Shown in pieces: positions 51,350 through 60,382 of a stretch of 64,000 nucleotides of DNA. A program made the translations under genes and the position numbers. A model generated the notes under the pieces. The model ran no database searches, was not told where the DNA came from, and worked only from the letters and a program-made list of their open reading frames with translations. Each line of letters opens with the position of its first letter. The first letter of the stretch is position 1. Origin of the DNA: Halodesulfovibrio aestuarii DSM 17919 = ATCC 29578 (GTDB lineage: Bacteria; Desulfobacterota; Desulfovibrionia; Desulfovibrionales; Desulfovibrionaceae); the NCBI RefSeq assembly GCF_000384815.1, contig NZ_ARQF01000021.1, positions 1,054,001-1,118,000 on the forward strand. Direction: 5' to 3'.

Positions 51350-53647
51350 CTACACCTTCACACACAGTGTTTTGAAATAGGTCTTGCCGCCCTTTTTGAA
51401 CCGTTCAACACCATGTATGTCACTCTCGTAGCCCGGGAACGTGTTTTCAAATGCTTCCCGAGTCCTCAGGTATTCCAGAATCGGCTGTGCGGCGCTGTCC
51501 ACAGTTTCCCCGCCCATAAGAATCGGGATACCCGGAGGATACGGAACAAGCATAACGGCTGCCACACGGTTATGAAGATCTTTGAGTGCAACATATTCCA
51601 CATTCTTTTTAACCACTTCCTGATAGGCATCAGACGGCTTCATAACTTGGTGCGGTATAATCTCAAACGCATCATGCATTTTTCCCAGCAGGTCATGTTC
51701 TTTGTAATAGGCATGGATTGCGTCACAATGCTCCCGCAATCCCAGATGCTGATACGATTCCGGATACTGCTTTACAAGATCCGGGAAAACATCCTGCATC
51801 GGCATGTTCTTATCGTAGCATTCTTTAAACTTCAGTAATGCCGTCAGTAACGTTCCCTGCTTGGCCTTTGTCGTACCTATGGAATTAAGCAGCAGGAACG
51901 AATAATAATCTGTCTTTTCACACACAATACCGTGCCTGATTAAATAGTCTGTCACGATCATAGCCGGTATGCCTGACGACTGGTACGACCCGTCTAAATT
52001 CAATCCCGGTGTGGTAATTGTCAACTTGATGGGATCGAGCATAACGAAATTGTCTTCAATATCAGTAAATCCATGCCAGTTATTTCCAGCATCAAGCACC
52101 CACGGTTCCTGCGTCGTGCTCAGATACGTTGCCGGAACCTTTGTGAACGGAACAAGCGCATGCTCAAACTCTACGTCCTCCGGTTGCCACATGGAAAAGA
52201 ACCAACTGCCTTTCTCTTTCATTTCCGCCGCAATACCGGCAATTTTCTGCCTCAGCACCACCGCAGCATAAATACAATCAGAAAGAAGAATTGTGCCGCT
52301 GTCTTCCATTATCTTTGTGGCAACATCCAATGATGCAATCATACTGTACTGAGGAGATGTAGAGCCATGCATCATATATGATTCGTTCATTTCAGCCTGA
52401 TCGATCTTCGTATGGCTGCCGTGTTTTACATGCAGCATGGACGACTGGGAAAATGCTGTAAGAAGCTTGTGCGTTGACTGAGAGCAGAAGATCGGCGGGT
52501 GTTTTTCATGCGGCGTTTCCGCCATTCCAAAATGATTTGCATATATTGGATGAAACTTTGCGTACGCATACCATGCTTCGTCAAAATGCATGTTTTTAAC
52601 GTTCTTCTCCAACTGCTCCTTGATAGTCGAAACATTGTAGCAGAGACCATCATACGTCGAGTTTGTAAGGGCAGACATAACAGGCTCGGCACGCTTTTTC
52701 GCATCCGGAATAATCGGGCTTTTTTTGATGTTCTGCTGAATTGTCTCTTTGCTGAACTCTTTGAGCCTGCACGGGCCTATTATTCCGAGCTGGTTGCGCC
52801 GCGGCTGCATGTAGACAGGATAAATATCTGTGATAACCATGGAGTAATTCAGAGATTTATGACAGTTTCTGTCCACAACGGCTATGTCATCACGCACCGC
52901 CTGCGAACGCCATATTATCTGATTTGCATTCGAGGTACCGTTAAGCACATAAAACGTTAAATCTGCCCCGAATACTTTTGCAGACTTTTGTTCTGCATCT
53001 CCTACCACTCCGCTATGATCGAGCAGCGACCCAAGCTCCGGTACGGAGATGGAGAGGTCTGCCCTGAAAACATTTTCCCCGAAAAACTTATACATCCCGA
53101 CTCCGGCCGGACTTTTCAAAAAGCCCTCGCCGCCCATATGCCCCGGAGTATGCCATGCATACTTATATGCCTCGGCGTATTGAACCAGCGTCGAAAAAAA
53201 GACAGGGTTAATCTGTTTAATATATTCAAGCAGCAGGGTTTCAATCCTTCCTGCCAGAAAATCAACAGTATCCGCGTGCTTCCATAGCAACTCATCAAGC
53301 ATTGCCAATAGGTCAGTTGCAATACTGTGCCGCCCTGCACTGTCCGTCAGCAGACAAACCGGAATACTCTTGTTTCGTGCCCGAATCTCTTTCAGCAACG
53401 TCTCCGGTCTTCCACACTGAATTTTTGTTTCATTCCCGATTTCCCAGTCGATAACAATCACACCCAGATCCGCACGATTATGCACGATACTGGCAGCATC
53501 GTCATAACAATACGCCCGAATCACGCTGCAATTCTGCTCTGTAATAAGAGCATGTTCCAACTCGCGCATTCTGTTACCTGCATCATTATTTGCATCAAAC
53601 AGGCTGGATACAATAAGCACCGGCCAATCTACTTTTGTAAGTTTCAT
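51350..53647 (-). CDS. Inducible-type Arg/Lys/Orn decarboxylase (AdiA-like)
   Basis: 765-residue PLP-dependent decarboxylase of the large acid-resistance group. The N-terminal wing domain resembles a receiver fold (about 1-130). The PLP domain has YAWHTPGHMGGEGFLKSPAG, TFYVLNGTSNANQI, the PLP-binding lysine in CSQSTHKLLTAFSQSSM and ESYMMHGSTSPQYSMIASLD. The C-terminal domain ends the protein normally. Length is close to AdiA (about 755) and above CadA/SpeC types (about 715-730), so arginine is the favoured substrate, without proof. GGAG precedes the ATG. It follows an amino acid antiporter gene by 40 bases. Confidence 0.9.
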   Translation of the reverse strand: MKLTKVDWPVLIVSSLFDANNDAGNRMRELEHALITEQNCSVIRAYCYDDAASIVHNRADLGVIVIDWEIGNETKIQCGRPETLLKEIRARNKSIPVCLLTDSAGRHSIATDLLAMLDELLWKHADTVDFLAGRIETLLLEYIKQINPVFFSTLVQYAEAYKYAWHTPGHMGGEGFLKSPAGVGMYKFFGENVFRADLSISVPELGSLLDHSGVVGDAEQKSAKVFGADLTFYVLNGTSNANQIIWRSQAVRDDIAVVDRNCHKSLNYSMVITDIYPVYMQPRRNQLGIIGPCRLKEFSKETIQQNIKKSPIIPDAKKRAEPVMSALTNSTYDGLCYNVSTIKEQLEKNVKNMHFDEAWYAYAKFHPIYANHFGMAETPHEKHPPIFCSQSTHKLLTAFSQSSMLHVKHGSHTKIDQAEMNESYMMHGSTSPQYSMIASLDVATKIMEDSGTILLSDCIYAAVVLRQKIAGIAAEMKEKGSWFFSMWQPEDVEFEHALVPFTKVPATYLSTTQEPWVLDAGNNWHGFTDIEDNFVMLDPIKLTITTPGLNLDGSYQSSGIPAMIVTDYLIRHGIVCEKTDYYSFLLLNSIGTTKAKQGTLLTALLKFKECYDKNMPMQDVFPDLVKQYPESYQHLGLREHCDAIHAYYKEHDLLGKMHDAFEIIPHQVMKPSDAYQEVVKKNVEYVALKDLHNRVAAVMLVPYPPGIPILMGGETVDSAAQPILEYLRTREAFENTFPGYESDIHGVERFKKGGKTYFKTLCVKV

Positions 53648-53687
53648 TCAGCTCTCCTGTCTTTCAACAACGTCTATCGTATCCAAA

Positions 53688-54983
53688 TTATTTTGATTTT
53701 GCGGCAAAAACTACAACATACCCCGCAAGGGCGATCATTACACATGCAATTACAAGCCATAATTCTGCAAAATTTGCTGACTCAAATGCAGAGAGGATGA
53801 AGATTGAAGAAAGCGTAACTATTGTAATGTCAAAATATGAATGTTTTCCTGTCTCAAACCCTTTTTTAACAAGAGCAATTCCAGACCAGAAATACGGAAA
53901 CAGCACAAGAAGTACGGAGATAGTCACGGTCAGATTAAACGCCGCAGCAATATTACTGCCTAAAAACATAAGACCAAGCTCAACAGCAGTCATGATGGCT
54001 GCGTTGAGTAACAGCCCGCGGCTGCCGACATTATATTTGTTGGTATAGGAATACAGTTTAGGCAAAAAACCGTTATCAGCACTTGTTTTCGCAGCGCTGA
54101 CCACAGAAAGGTTCCACACAAGGAAACTGGAAAGGCACGCAACAGCCATAACCAATGATGAAATCTGGCCGAGCAGTTTAGATCCGAAAATATGGGAAAT
54201 AGAGAGTGAGAACGTCGCCGGTTGATTCTGTATAACCTTTGCGGTGAACATTCCCTCAAGTACCGTGGTTGAGACAATGTATAGAATCGCGACGATAACG
54301 AATCCCACGATGGTCGCAATGGGCACATTCCGTTTAGGATTATTCACGAGTTCATAGTTGTTGGCGACGGCTTCAACGCCCACATAGGAAAAAAGCAGTA
54401 CCGCAAAACCGGAAAGGACAGCTTTGCCCGGAGGCAGGCTGGTGACATTCCAGTTCTGTTCAAACAGATGCACATCAAATGAAAACCAGCCAAGTAAGGC
54501 TGTCAGAAATACGGATATAAGAAGAAGAGTAACGGAACAGGAGACAACAAGCGTAACAAACTTGGCTCCGCGTAGCGCAAGGAGGGTAAACACCCATATC
54601 AGGGAAATAACAACCAGTCCCAATACCATGGGATGATTCAATGAAGGGACAAAGTACGTGAGGTAGCCGAGTCCGGCTATGAGGATAGATACATTAGAGA
54701 TAAGGTTTGAATACACATAGAACAAACCGCTTTTCGCACCGAGAATCGGGTTCACGTATGCGGAAAGACCGGTCGGGCTGGGGTCATCAAACAGTGCCCC
54801 TGCTCTTACGTATACTAAAGTCAGGCATAACGCTCCTCCCGTTACAAGCAGAAACGAAAACAGCGTTATTGAACCAATTGCCGCCAGTTGCTGCGGCAAG
54901 GCAATTACGCCGCTGCCTGCAAGGCTTGCAACAATAAAGAATGTTGCCCCGACAAGTCCGAGCTTGTGTTTTGATGCTTCCAT
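53688..54983 (-). CDS. APC-superfamily amino acid/polyamine antiporter (AdiC/CadB/PotE-like)
   Basis: 431 residues with twelve predicted helices. The first helix has the family motif FFIVASLAGSGVIALPQQLAA, corresponding to the unwound Gly-Ser-Gly site that binds substrate. Others: GGALCLTLVYVRAGALFDDPSPTG, VLLFSYVGVEAVANNYELVNNPKRNVPIATI (in part). In known systems such a carrier swaps the amino acid for its amine product, exporting protons consumed by the decarboxylase. AAGGGCTGG precedes the ATG. It forms an operon with the decarboxylase at 51350. Confidence 0.9.
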   Translation of the reverse strand: MEASKHKLGLVGATFFIVASLAGSGVIALPQQLAAIGSITLFSFLLVTGGALCLTLVYVRAGALFDDPSPTGLSAYVNPILGAKSGLFYVYSNLISNVSILIAGLGYLTYFVPSLNHPMVLGLVVISLIWVFTLLALRGAKFVTLVVSCSVTLLLISVFLTALLGWFSFDVHLFEQNWNVTSLPPGKAVLSGFAVLLFSYVGVEAVANNYELVNNPKRNVPIATIVGFVIVAILYIVSTTVLEGMFTAKVIQNQPATFSLSISHIFGSKLLGQISSLVMAVACLSSFLVWNLSVVSAAKTSADNGFLPKLYSYTNKYNVGSRGLLLNAAIMTAVELGLMFLGSNIAAAFNLTVTISVLLVLFPYFWSGIALVKKGFETGKHSYFDITIVTLSSIFILSAFESANFAELWLVIACVMIALAGYVVVFAAKSK

Positions 54984-55071
54984 GGCCAGCCCTTTGTGGG
55001 TTAGAAATCAATCTACAGATTTCTAATCCTACGGCACCATGGGAATTACATCCTTTATTACTGAATCTTAC

Positions 55072-55135
55072 TGGGCTGCTGTTCTCTGAATACCAAAAGC
55101 TCTCGCGTCGATTACGCGAAAGAACTCACAGCCCA
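55072..55135 (-). promoter_or_regulatory. Structured region upstream of the antiporter-decarboxylase operon
   Basis: Nested inverted repeat: TGGGCTG (55072-55078) / CAGCCCA (55129-55135), then GTTC (55081) / GAAC (55122), then TCGCGT (55103-55108) / ACGCGA (55114-55119). A second hairpin, ACGGG-CAT-CCCGT, lies near 55140 and GCAGG / CCTGC near 55163. No T run follows, so it is either a leader structure or the 3' end of the upstream lipoprotein transcript. Confidence 0.45.
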
Positions 55136-55195
55136 TACATCACGGGCATCCCGTAACTATGCAGGAGAGCCTGCCACCTCAAGCGTTCGTTACTA

Positions 55196-56020
55196 CTAAC
55201 TCAAGCGCTCAATATCTATGAAGTCAGGAGTGATCGTATGCACCCTGAACTGGTGTCCTTTAATCGTGATTATCGGAGTTCCAAGAGGTACGGATACGGG
55301 CTTCCTGCTCATTACACGGGGTCTGCTACCGCCTTTGAGTGTTCTGACTTCAAACAACACGGACATACCTTCCTTCTTCACAAATTTGATTACATAATGT
55401 GTTTCGGATTCAGGCACCACTTTACTTCTCGTAATGCGCCTGAAGGATACATCGGCAGGTTTCACTGTCACCGGAATCTTTTTGTATACTCCGGAGCTGA
55501 CTGTCGGCCTGTAGACTTCTTTTACAAGGTGGCCTTCTTTATCGAGTGCAGCAAACACAGTATCCAGCAGTATTACACCGTCAGAAATTGATGAGGATAA
55601 CACCTCATATGTGACATTTGAGTACCCGAAGATAGTTACGCCCTTATCAGAAGAGGATGAAGACGGGGTGCTCAGTGTGATGGTAAAATCTTTAGAGGCA
55701 CTCATTTTAGGTAACTCGAGCACTTCTTCATTATAGCGGAGTATCCGTAAGACATCACCGCCTGCAACGACGGTTTTACGTTCCCCGATCTCCATTGTCT
55801 GAGTTCTTGTTTTGCGGATACGGTCTTTTTGCGGCCCTTGCGCCAGATCAACACGCATTGCCACTTCATCCGCAGCAAGAGCTGGAGCCGGAGGAGCAAC
55901 AGGTGTAATTGTCCTCTTTTGCAGGCCGGCACACCCTGTTACAAAACATGAGCACGCTATAAAAACGCATGCGTACAGCATGTGCCGCCCAAAATTATGA
56001 ACCAAAATTTTCCATTGCAT
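55196..56020 (-). CDS. Secreted lipoprotein of the ATP-grasp/retropepsin cassette
   Basis: 274 residues from the first ATG or 261 from the ATG at 55981. Both give a hydrophobic signal ending in a lipobox (CFVTGCAGL), so it is a likely lipoprotein. The mature part is mostly beta, with VEVLSSSISDGVILLDTVFAAL-like stretches, a Ser-rich tract (STPSSSSSDKG) and a Lys/Arg-rich second half. No family was recognised. The 5' end overlaps the 3' end of the ATP-grasp gene by 26 bases if the first ATG is used, so it is the last gene of the cassette. It could be a substrate or partner of the ligase/protease system (inference). Confidence 0.7.
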   Translation of the reverse strand: MQWKILVHNFGRHMLYACVFIACSCFVTGCAGLQKRTITPVAPPAPALAADEVAMRVDLAQGPQKDRIRKTRTQTMEIGERKTVVAGGDVLRILRYNEEVLELPKMSASKDFTITLSTPSSSSSDKGVTIFGYSNVTYEVLSSSISDGVILLDTVFAALDKEGHLVKEVYRPTVSSGVYKKIPVTVKPADVSFRRITRSKVVPESETHYVIKFVKKEGMSVLFEVRTLKGGSRPRVMSRKPVSVPLGTPIITIKGHQFRVHTITPDFIDIERLS

Positions 56021-56936
56021 ACTGTACCCGTTGTGTTTCAGATTGCAAATTATGGTGAACCGCCTCGACCTTGTCTAACCTGCTTTGCAAACCTGTCTTG
56101 TTCGCAACCTGAATAGCCAGTCCGGGACGGGCGTTCAGTTCCAGAATCAACGGGCCAAGATCTTTATCAAGCACGATATCAACACCAAGATAGCCCAGAC
56201 CGGTAACTGAATACCCTAACGATGCCTGCCGGAGCAATTCTTCCCATCCGGGAATTTGAACACCGGAAACAGGCTGCAAAGTATCAGGATGCATCTCGTG
56301 ATTTTCATTTTTCCATACGGCATGGGTGGTCTTTCCGGTGCATATATCAATACCGCACCCCATAGCTCCCTGATGCAGGTTTGCTTTACCGTCTGATTCA
56401 CGGGTCGGCAGCCGCAACATCGCCATAGTCGGAACACCCTTGTATACGATAATACGTATGTCTGGAACACCCTGATATGCGATACCGTTAAAGACCGGAT
56501 CGAATTTAACACAATATTCAATCAGGGCCTTGTCCGGCATTCCACCGAGACTGTACATCCCGCTCAGAATATTTGAAATATGAAAATGAATTTCCTCTGT
56601 TGAAACAAAGGAGTCATCCGGTTTCAGAAAATGAGAACCGAGCTTTCCTGTAATTACCAGAATCCCGTTGCCACCGGCACCGCGTGCCGGCTTAATCACA
56701 AAAGAATCATGCTTTTCAAGCAGGTCAGGCAAGAGTTTTGTTTCGTGTTGTGCGCGGATAACTCCGTACATCTCCGGAACATTCAATCCGGCATCCTGAG
56801 TAAGACGCTTGGTAGTCTCTTTGTCGTCCACAAGAGGATACAGCCTGCGAGGGTTATTAGGCAGCACATATGCGGCATTGCGTCCGTTCATTCCCACAAC
56901 GCCCTGCTCTTTTAATTTAGAAAACCAACCGAACAT
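55995..56936 (-). CDS. RimK-related ATP-grasp alpha-L-glutamate ligase-like protein
   Basis: 313-residue ATP-grasp enzyme of the RimK-related group (TIGR02291 type). ATP-grasp features: FVIKPARGAGGNGILVI (phosphate-binding region), DIRIIVYKGVPTMAMLRLPTR, and the metal site LGVDIVLDKDLGPLILELNARPGLAIQ. Such enzymes join glutamate or other amino acids to a carboxyl group on protein or peptide. The partner is unknown. It starts 3 bases after the stop of the transglutaminase-like membrane gene (GAGGTTAGGCC before ATG). Gene order retropepsin, transglutaminase-like, ligase, lipoprotein suggests a single pathway. Confidence 0.88.
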   Translation of the reverse strand: MFGWFSKLKEQGVVGMNGRNAAYVLPNNPRRLYPLVDDKETTKRLTQDAGLNVPEMYGVIRAQHETKLLPDLLEKHDSFVIKPARGAGGNGILVITGKLGSHFLKPDDSFVSTEEIHFHISNILSGMYSLGGMPDKALIEYCVKFDPVFNGIAYQGVPDIRIIVYKGVPTMAMLRLPTRESDGKANLHQGAMGCGIDICTGKTTHAVWKNENHEMHPDTLQPVSGVQIPGWEELLRQASLGYSVTGLGYLGVDIVLDKDLGPLILELNARPGLAIQVANKTGLQSRLDKVEAVHHNLQSETQRVQYAMENFGS

Positions 56937-56939
56937 GGC

Positions 56940-58505
56940 CTAACCTCGAATAAAGGTGCGGAAACGAACCAGATCTAACAGACGATACCCGGTGTATCGA
57001 CCCATCATAACGGTAAGCGCCAGCAGCACCAAAAAGAGTTCCGGAAATACAAAGAACAGATGTTCTACGTATGTGTTTGTCATTACAAGATACGCAAGCA
57101 CTGAAACAGCCATGGTACCCACAGCCTGCTGAATAGCCTTGCCGGCACCAAGTTCGTCCCACATCACGGAAATGCGCTCAATAGTCATACTCATGATGAC
57201 CATCGGGAACAGGCTGACGGACACACCACGCGGAATGCCCAGCTTGAAGCAGACAACACTGATTCCTGCCATAAGCAAAACAACAGAGATTAAAACACAG
57301 GCAAGACGCGGAACAAGCAGCAACTTCAAGTGCTCCAGATACAACCGCACGCCAAGGCCGAGGGCAATCACTATGGAAAATAACCCTACGCCCCAGAGCA
57401 ACTGAGTTTCCCTGAAAGAAAGAGCGATCAGAACGGGCATAAATGTTCCGAACGTGCTGAATCCGACAACGTTTCTCAGGAATACCAGAAGGATGGCACC
57501 GATCGGGATAAGAAGAATGACTCTATACGTTGCCTGTGCCTGAACCGGAAGGCTGAATAAAGAATAGTCAAAAAATGTCGGGTGCGTTGCAGCAATGCGG
57601 TCTACAACATTCTTCATCGCATCAATTGCATCAGGCACTACAGAAAGTGAGACTTGCAAGTGTTTACCGCCGGTAAGTTCTGCTAACGGTGCCTCACCAC
57701 GCCACCATGGCACAAAGTTTACCGGAGTACTGAAAACTCCTTTAGCAACATTAAACATGTGCCAGGAATCGTTCTGGTACAACTCAAGCCAATGGCTGAT
57801 ACGGGCATCACTGGCTGTACCGAGCGTAATACCATGTACAGACTGTGCCGGAATGCCGGAAAGGTGCAGCAACCGTACGGCGACATTAACGACCCCGCGG
57901 CTGTTTTTTGCATTGCGCAACAGGAACGCGGCATTGGAATTCTTTTCCGAATGCTGCAATTCCTGCATGAGAAGAGGAACAAAGGACTCCATATCCGCAG
58001 ATTCTTTACCAATTCTGGAAAGAAGTGCATTAGCGGCAACGGCTTCTGCCTCTGAGAATTGCGGATCACGAAGTTCCGGAATGTTTTGCGGCGGACTCCA
58101 TTTCGGCATTTCGCCTGCGGATTCAGGACGAAGCACCGCAGAATATATGAGATCCTGTTTGCCGTCAGCCAATCGCTTGGACCAGATAACAACGGAGTTT
58201 TGATCATATGCTTCGTTGGTTATCTGCTCGTCGGTAATCCGCTGGCTTACGCGCTGGCGCCCATACCCGGCTCCAATGAAAAATTCATCCGTTACCGCAA
58301 ATCCTGAGACACGGTTAAGTGTCTGCAGCACTACTTTTACGGGACTGTTTTTTCCATCAAAAGCAACATGAGCTTCCACATTCCATGCAGATGTCTTTTC
58401 TGAAGGAACAAGCGGAAATCCTAACACACTAACTTTGTAACTAAATACGCCGAGCCCAATTGCCAGCAATATGCCGACAAGCAGCTTAAACTGTAATTTA
58501 TTCAT
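56940..58505 (-). CDS. Inactive transglutaminase-like 7TM membrane protein
   Basis: 521 residues. One N-terminal helix (about 7-30), an extracytoplasmic transglutaminase-like domain (about 130-290: NAAFLLRNAKNSRGVVNVAVRLLHLSGIPAQSVHG in part; HWLELYQNDSWHMFNVAKG) without a catalytic Cys at the usual place, and a C-terminal block of seven helices (about 330-505: FLRNVVGFSTFGTFMPVLIALSF, FPMVIMSMTIERISVMWDELG). This is the Transglut_i_TM/7TM_transglut architecture. It sits between a retropepsin-like protease and the RimK-like ligase. The reaction is unknown; a scaffold or sensor role is plausible. Confidence 0.88.
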   Translation of the reverse strand: MNKLQFKLLVGILLAIGLGVFSYKVSVLGFPLVPSEKTSAWNVEAHVAFDGKNSPVKVVLQTLNRVSGFAVTDEFFIGAGYGRQRVSQRITDEQITNEAYDQNSVVIWSKRLADGKQDLIYSAVLRPESAGEMPKWSPPQNIPELRDPQFSEAEAVAANALLSRIGKESADMESFVPLLMQELQHSEKNSNAAFLLRNAKNSRGVVNVAVRLLHLSGIPAQSVHGITLGTASDARISHWLELYQNDSWHMFNVAKGVFSTPVNFVPWWRGEAPLAELTGGKHLQVSLSVVPDAIDAMKNVVDRIAATHPTFFDYSLFSLPVQAQATYRVILLIPIGAILLVFLRNVVGFSTFGTFMPVLIALSFRETQLLWGVGLFSIVIALGLGVRLYLEHLKLLLVPRLACVLISVVLLMAGISVVCFKLGIPRGVSVSLFPMVIMSMTIERISVMWDELGAGKAIQQAVGTMAVSVLAYLVMTNTYVEHLFFVFPELFLVLLALTVMMGRYTGYRLLDLVRFRTFIRG

Positions 58506-58560
58506 TAAATTTGATCCGAAGAAGAATAGTTAGCAAGCAGGCATTAAAAAAACTGCCATG

Positions 58561-59136
58561 CTAGGGGGATACAGGCTTGCCAAGCCGATAGCGTTGTGAA
58601 GGATCGATCAACAAGCCGTTTCGAAGCTCTTTGCGACCGATGAGAAGTTTATATGAGAAATGTGTTCTGTCCGTCAGATTTACTTCTGCTTCAAACACTT
58701 GTGAAGCAATGCGGATTTGTGCCGCAATAACAGGTCGTTGAGAAGATCCTGAGGGACGTTTTTTAACCCGCATTATACGCTTATAAGGACAGGTTATACG
58801 TTGCATTCCACCGTTACTGTTTACGGTGGTGAAGGTAACTTTTTTATGTTTTTTATCAATAACAATATCAGTAGCATGAAACGAGGTGCTGTCTGCACCT
58901 GTATCAAGTTTTGCATCAACTTCAATAGGGAGCGCCTGTCCACAAATACTGATAGAAGATTTTTCCAAGTATCCGGCAATAAGCTTATTTTCTGATGTTT
59001 TTTCTATAGCAGCCGGGGCTGCGGCCTGAGAACACTCACTGTAGGAAGTGTCTGAGGATACGTTTTGTCGGGACTGCGCAAAGGTAGCTGTGGTGTTGAA
59101 TATAAGCAGTATTGCTAACCACCATGTATAATACAT
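58561..59136 (-). CDS. Retropepsin-like (RimK-associated) protease, secreted
   Basis: 191 residues with an N-terminal signal peptide (MYYTWWLAILLIFNTTATFA, cut before QSRQ). The core (about 65-185) matches the PF05618 family, with the aspartic protease motif KLDTGADSTSFHA, then RTHFSYKLLIGRKELRNGLLIDPS. Family members were first named ATP-dependent zinc proteases but have a retropepsin fold with one Asp per monomer. The signal places it in the periplasm. It is the first gene of a four-gene minus-strand unit. AGGAAATAATT precedes the ATG. Its promoter region contains a 56-base inverted repeat. Confidence 0.88.
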   Translation of the reverse strand: MYYTWWLAILLIFNTTATFAQSRQNVSSDTSYSECSQAAAPAAIEKTSENKLIAGYLEKSSISICGQALPIEVDAKLDTGADSTSFHATDIVIDKKHKKVTFTTVNSNGGMQRITCPYKRIMRVKKRPSGSSQRPVIAAQIRIASQVFEAEVNLTDRTHFSYKLLIGRKELRNGLLIDPSQRYRLGKPVSP

Positions 59137-59210
59137 AATTATTTCCTGTAGAAGATTATTGCTCTACGCGAAGTGGTGTATATTAACAGTAAAATTTATT
59201 GTTTTTTCAT

Positions 59211-59266
59211 AGTATTTAGAAAAAATGCAATACGCATTGTTTGATGCGCATTTTTCGCTAAATACT
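59211..59266. promoter_or_regulatory. Large interrupted inverted repeat upstream of the retropepsin cassette
   Basis: AGTATTTAG (59211-59219) pairs with CTAAATACT (59258-59266), and AAAAATGC (59221-59228) pairs with GCATTTTT (59248-59255). An alternative inner stem pairs AATGC (59224-59228) with GCATT (59234-59238). It lies 75 bases before the retropepsin start. No T run follows on either strand. Confidence 0.6.
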
Positions 59267-59585
59267 CGCTGCTTCACTTTTCGTCAAACCTCGCCCCGCA
59301 AAACAATTTTGTAAATACCCTCCACGCCCTATCATAGAGACACCCTATCTCTCACAATATTCTAACAACCTATTTATCCTCTACGCTAAAAACATCCATC
59401 AATGTCTTCAAAAAAGTCTTTCTGCGGGCCATCTGGCATAGTTCAGCAATCGGCCATTTGCCATTGGCATTTGTTAATTACGATTCGCCCAATACATTTG
59501 GCAGATCCTGTTCCAACATCGTCGTAGTCCCTACACCGACACTCCCCAATCATTCAAGTACTCAGTTGACGTATACTTAAACAAA

Positions 59586-59621
59586 TTGAGTCCCACTGAG
59601 GGCTACCGCAGGGGGACTCAA
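59586..59621. repeat. Hairpin in the long gap before the Tad locus
   Basis: TTGAGTCCC (59586-59594) / GGGACTCAA (59613-59621) around an 18-base loop, without a T run. The surrounding gap 59137-59985 shows one degenerate sigma-54-like element (TGGCACG at 59773 with a poor -12 box), an AT-rich stretch from 59690 and no gene. Confidence 0.5.
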
Positions 59622-59985
59622 ATCGTTACGTGTCCAAAATTAGAGCAGACACATTCGAGCACTGCAAAAATATTTTAATAACAGTTAGATACCATGTAGT
59701 TTTTTTAAAAAAAACTCACAAGCTCAACACATATGCATTGTAAAACTGCAATACAACACATTCATATATACAGTGGCACGTTGATCGTATTCATAAGACT
59801 GTACCATACACAGAATCTTCTACATATTTAGTGTGTTGAATAAACAATAACCATCCTAACTCTAATTTAATACAGGTTATAACACCACATCATGTTCCCA
59901 AAGCATAAAAATATGTCTATAAAATAACCATCGACAGGTCTATTCAATGCTTGTTGTAAAACACTTTGTTAACAAGGAGAACACC

Positions 59986-60168
59986 ATGCTTAGTTCCATT
60001 AAAGAATTTATAACTGATGAACGTGGTGCAAGTGCTGTTGAATATGGACTTTTGATTGCGCTTATCGCTGTAGCGATCATCGGGGGTGCTACACTCCTGG
60101 GCACAAACCTCAACGAAAAATTCAATGAAGTAGCTGACGAGGTAGGCGGAGCAGAAGCTCAACCGTAA
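59986..60168 (+). CDS. flp: Flp/Fap pilin 1
   Basis: 60-residue prepilin of the Tad system. A short basic leader-like N-terminus is followed by the prepilin site and Flp motif (RGASAVEYGLLIALIAVAIIGGATLLG). The Glu-Tyr pair after the cleavage Gly is diagnostic. A short polar C-terminus follows (NEKFNEVADEVGG). AAGGAG precedes the ATG at 59986. Cleavage would be by the CpaA peptidase encoded at 61406. A strong hairpin without T run follows and may stabilise its message. Confidence 0.93.
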   Translation: MLSSIKEFITDERGASAVEYGLLIALIAVAIIGGATLLGTNLNEKFNEVADEVGGAEAQP

Positions 60169-60190
60169 CGGTCAGAAACATGTTAGTACA

Positions 60191-60216
60191 CCGGTGGCTC
60201 GGTATGGAGCCACCGG
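60191..60216 (+). promoter_or_regulatory. Stable hairpin after pilin 1
   Basis: CCGGTGGCTC / GAGCCACCGG, perfect 10-bp stem with a 6-base loop and no T run. This type of hairpin often protects pilin messages from decay. Confidence 0.65.
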
Positions 60217-60231
60217 AAACACCTTAACACT

Positions 60232-60302
60232 CCGTGAACATACTCCTTTATAGGAAGAGTTGTATCCCTACGTCTGCTGCGATGTGTGGTCACTGATTGA
60301 TC
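60232..60302 (+). repeat. Intergenic segment repeated after pilins 1 and 2, copy 1
   Basis: About 70 bases resembling 60623-60692: both begin CCGTGAACAT, share GGAAG and GTGTGGTCA near the middle and end ATTGATC. Copies lie at equal positions after each pilin, indicating duplication of a pilin-plus-spacer unit. Confidence 0.6.
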
Positions 60303-60382
60303 CTGCATTGAAAATGTAAACACCAAGGGATACCAGAAGGTATCTATCTTATTGCCATATCGAAAGGCAACAGGAGCCGCAT

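Noticed and set aside
55165-55185. Sigma-54-like element before the antiporter gene (minus strand TGGCAGG then CTGC)
   Set aside because: The GG-GC spacing is 11, not 10, and the bases form part of a small hairpin.
59773-59788. Sigma-54-like element before the Tad locus
   Set aside because: The -24 box is perfect (TGGCACG), but the -12 box reads TCGTA and the GG-N10 partner is GT, not GC. It is also about 200 bases from the pilin start.
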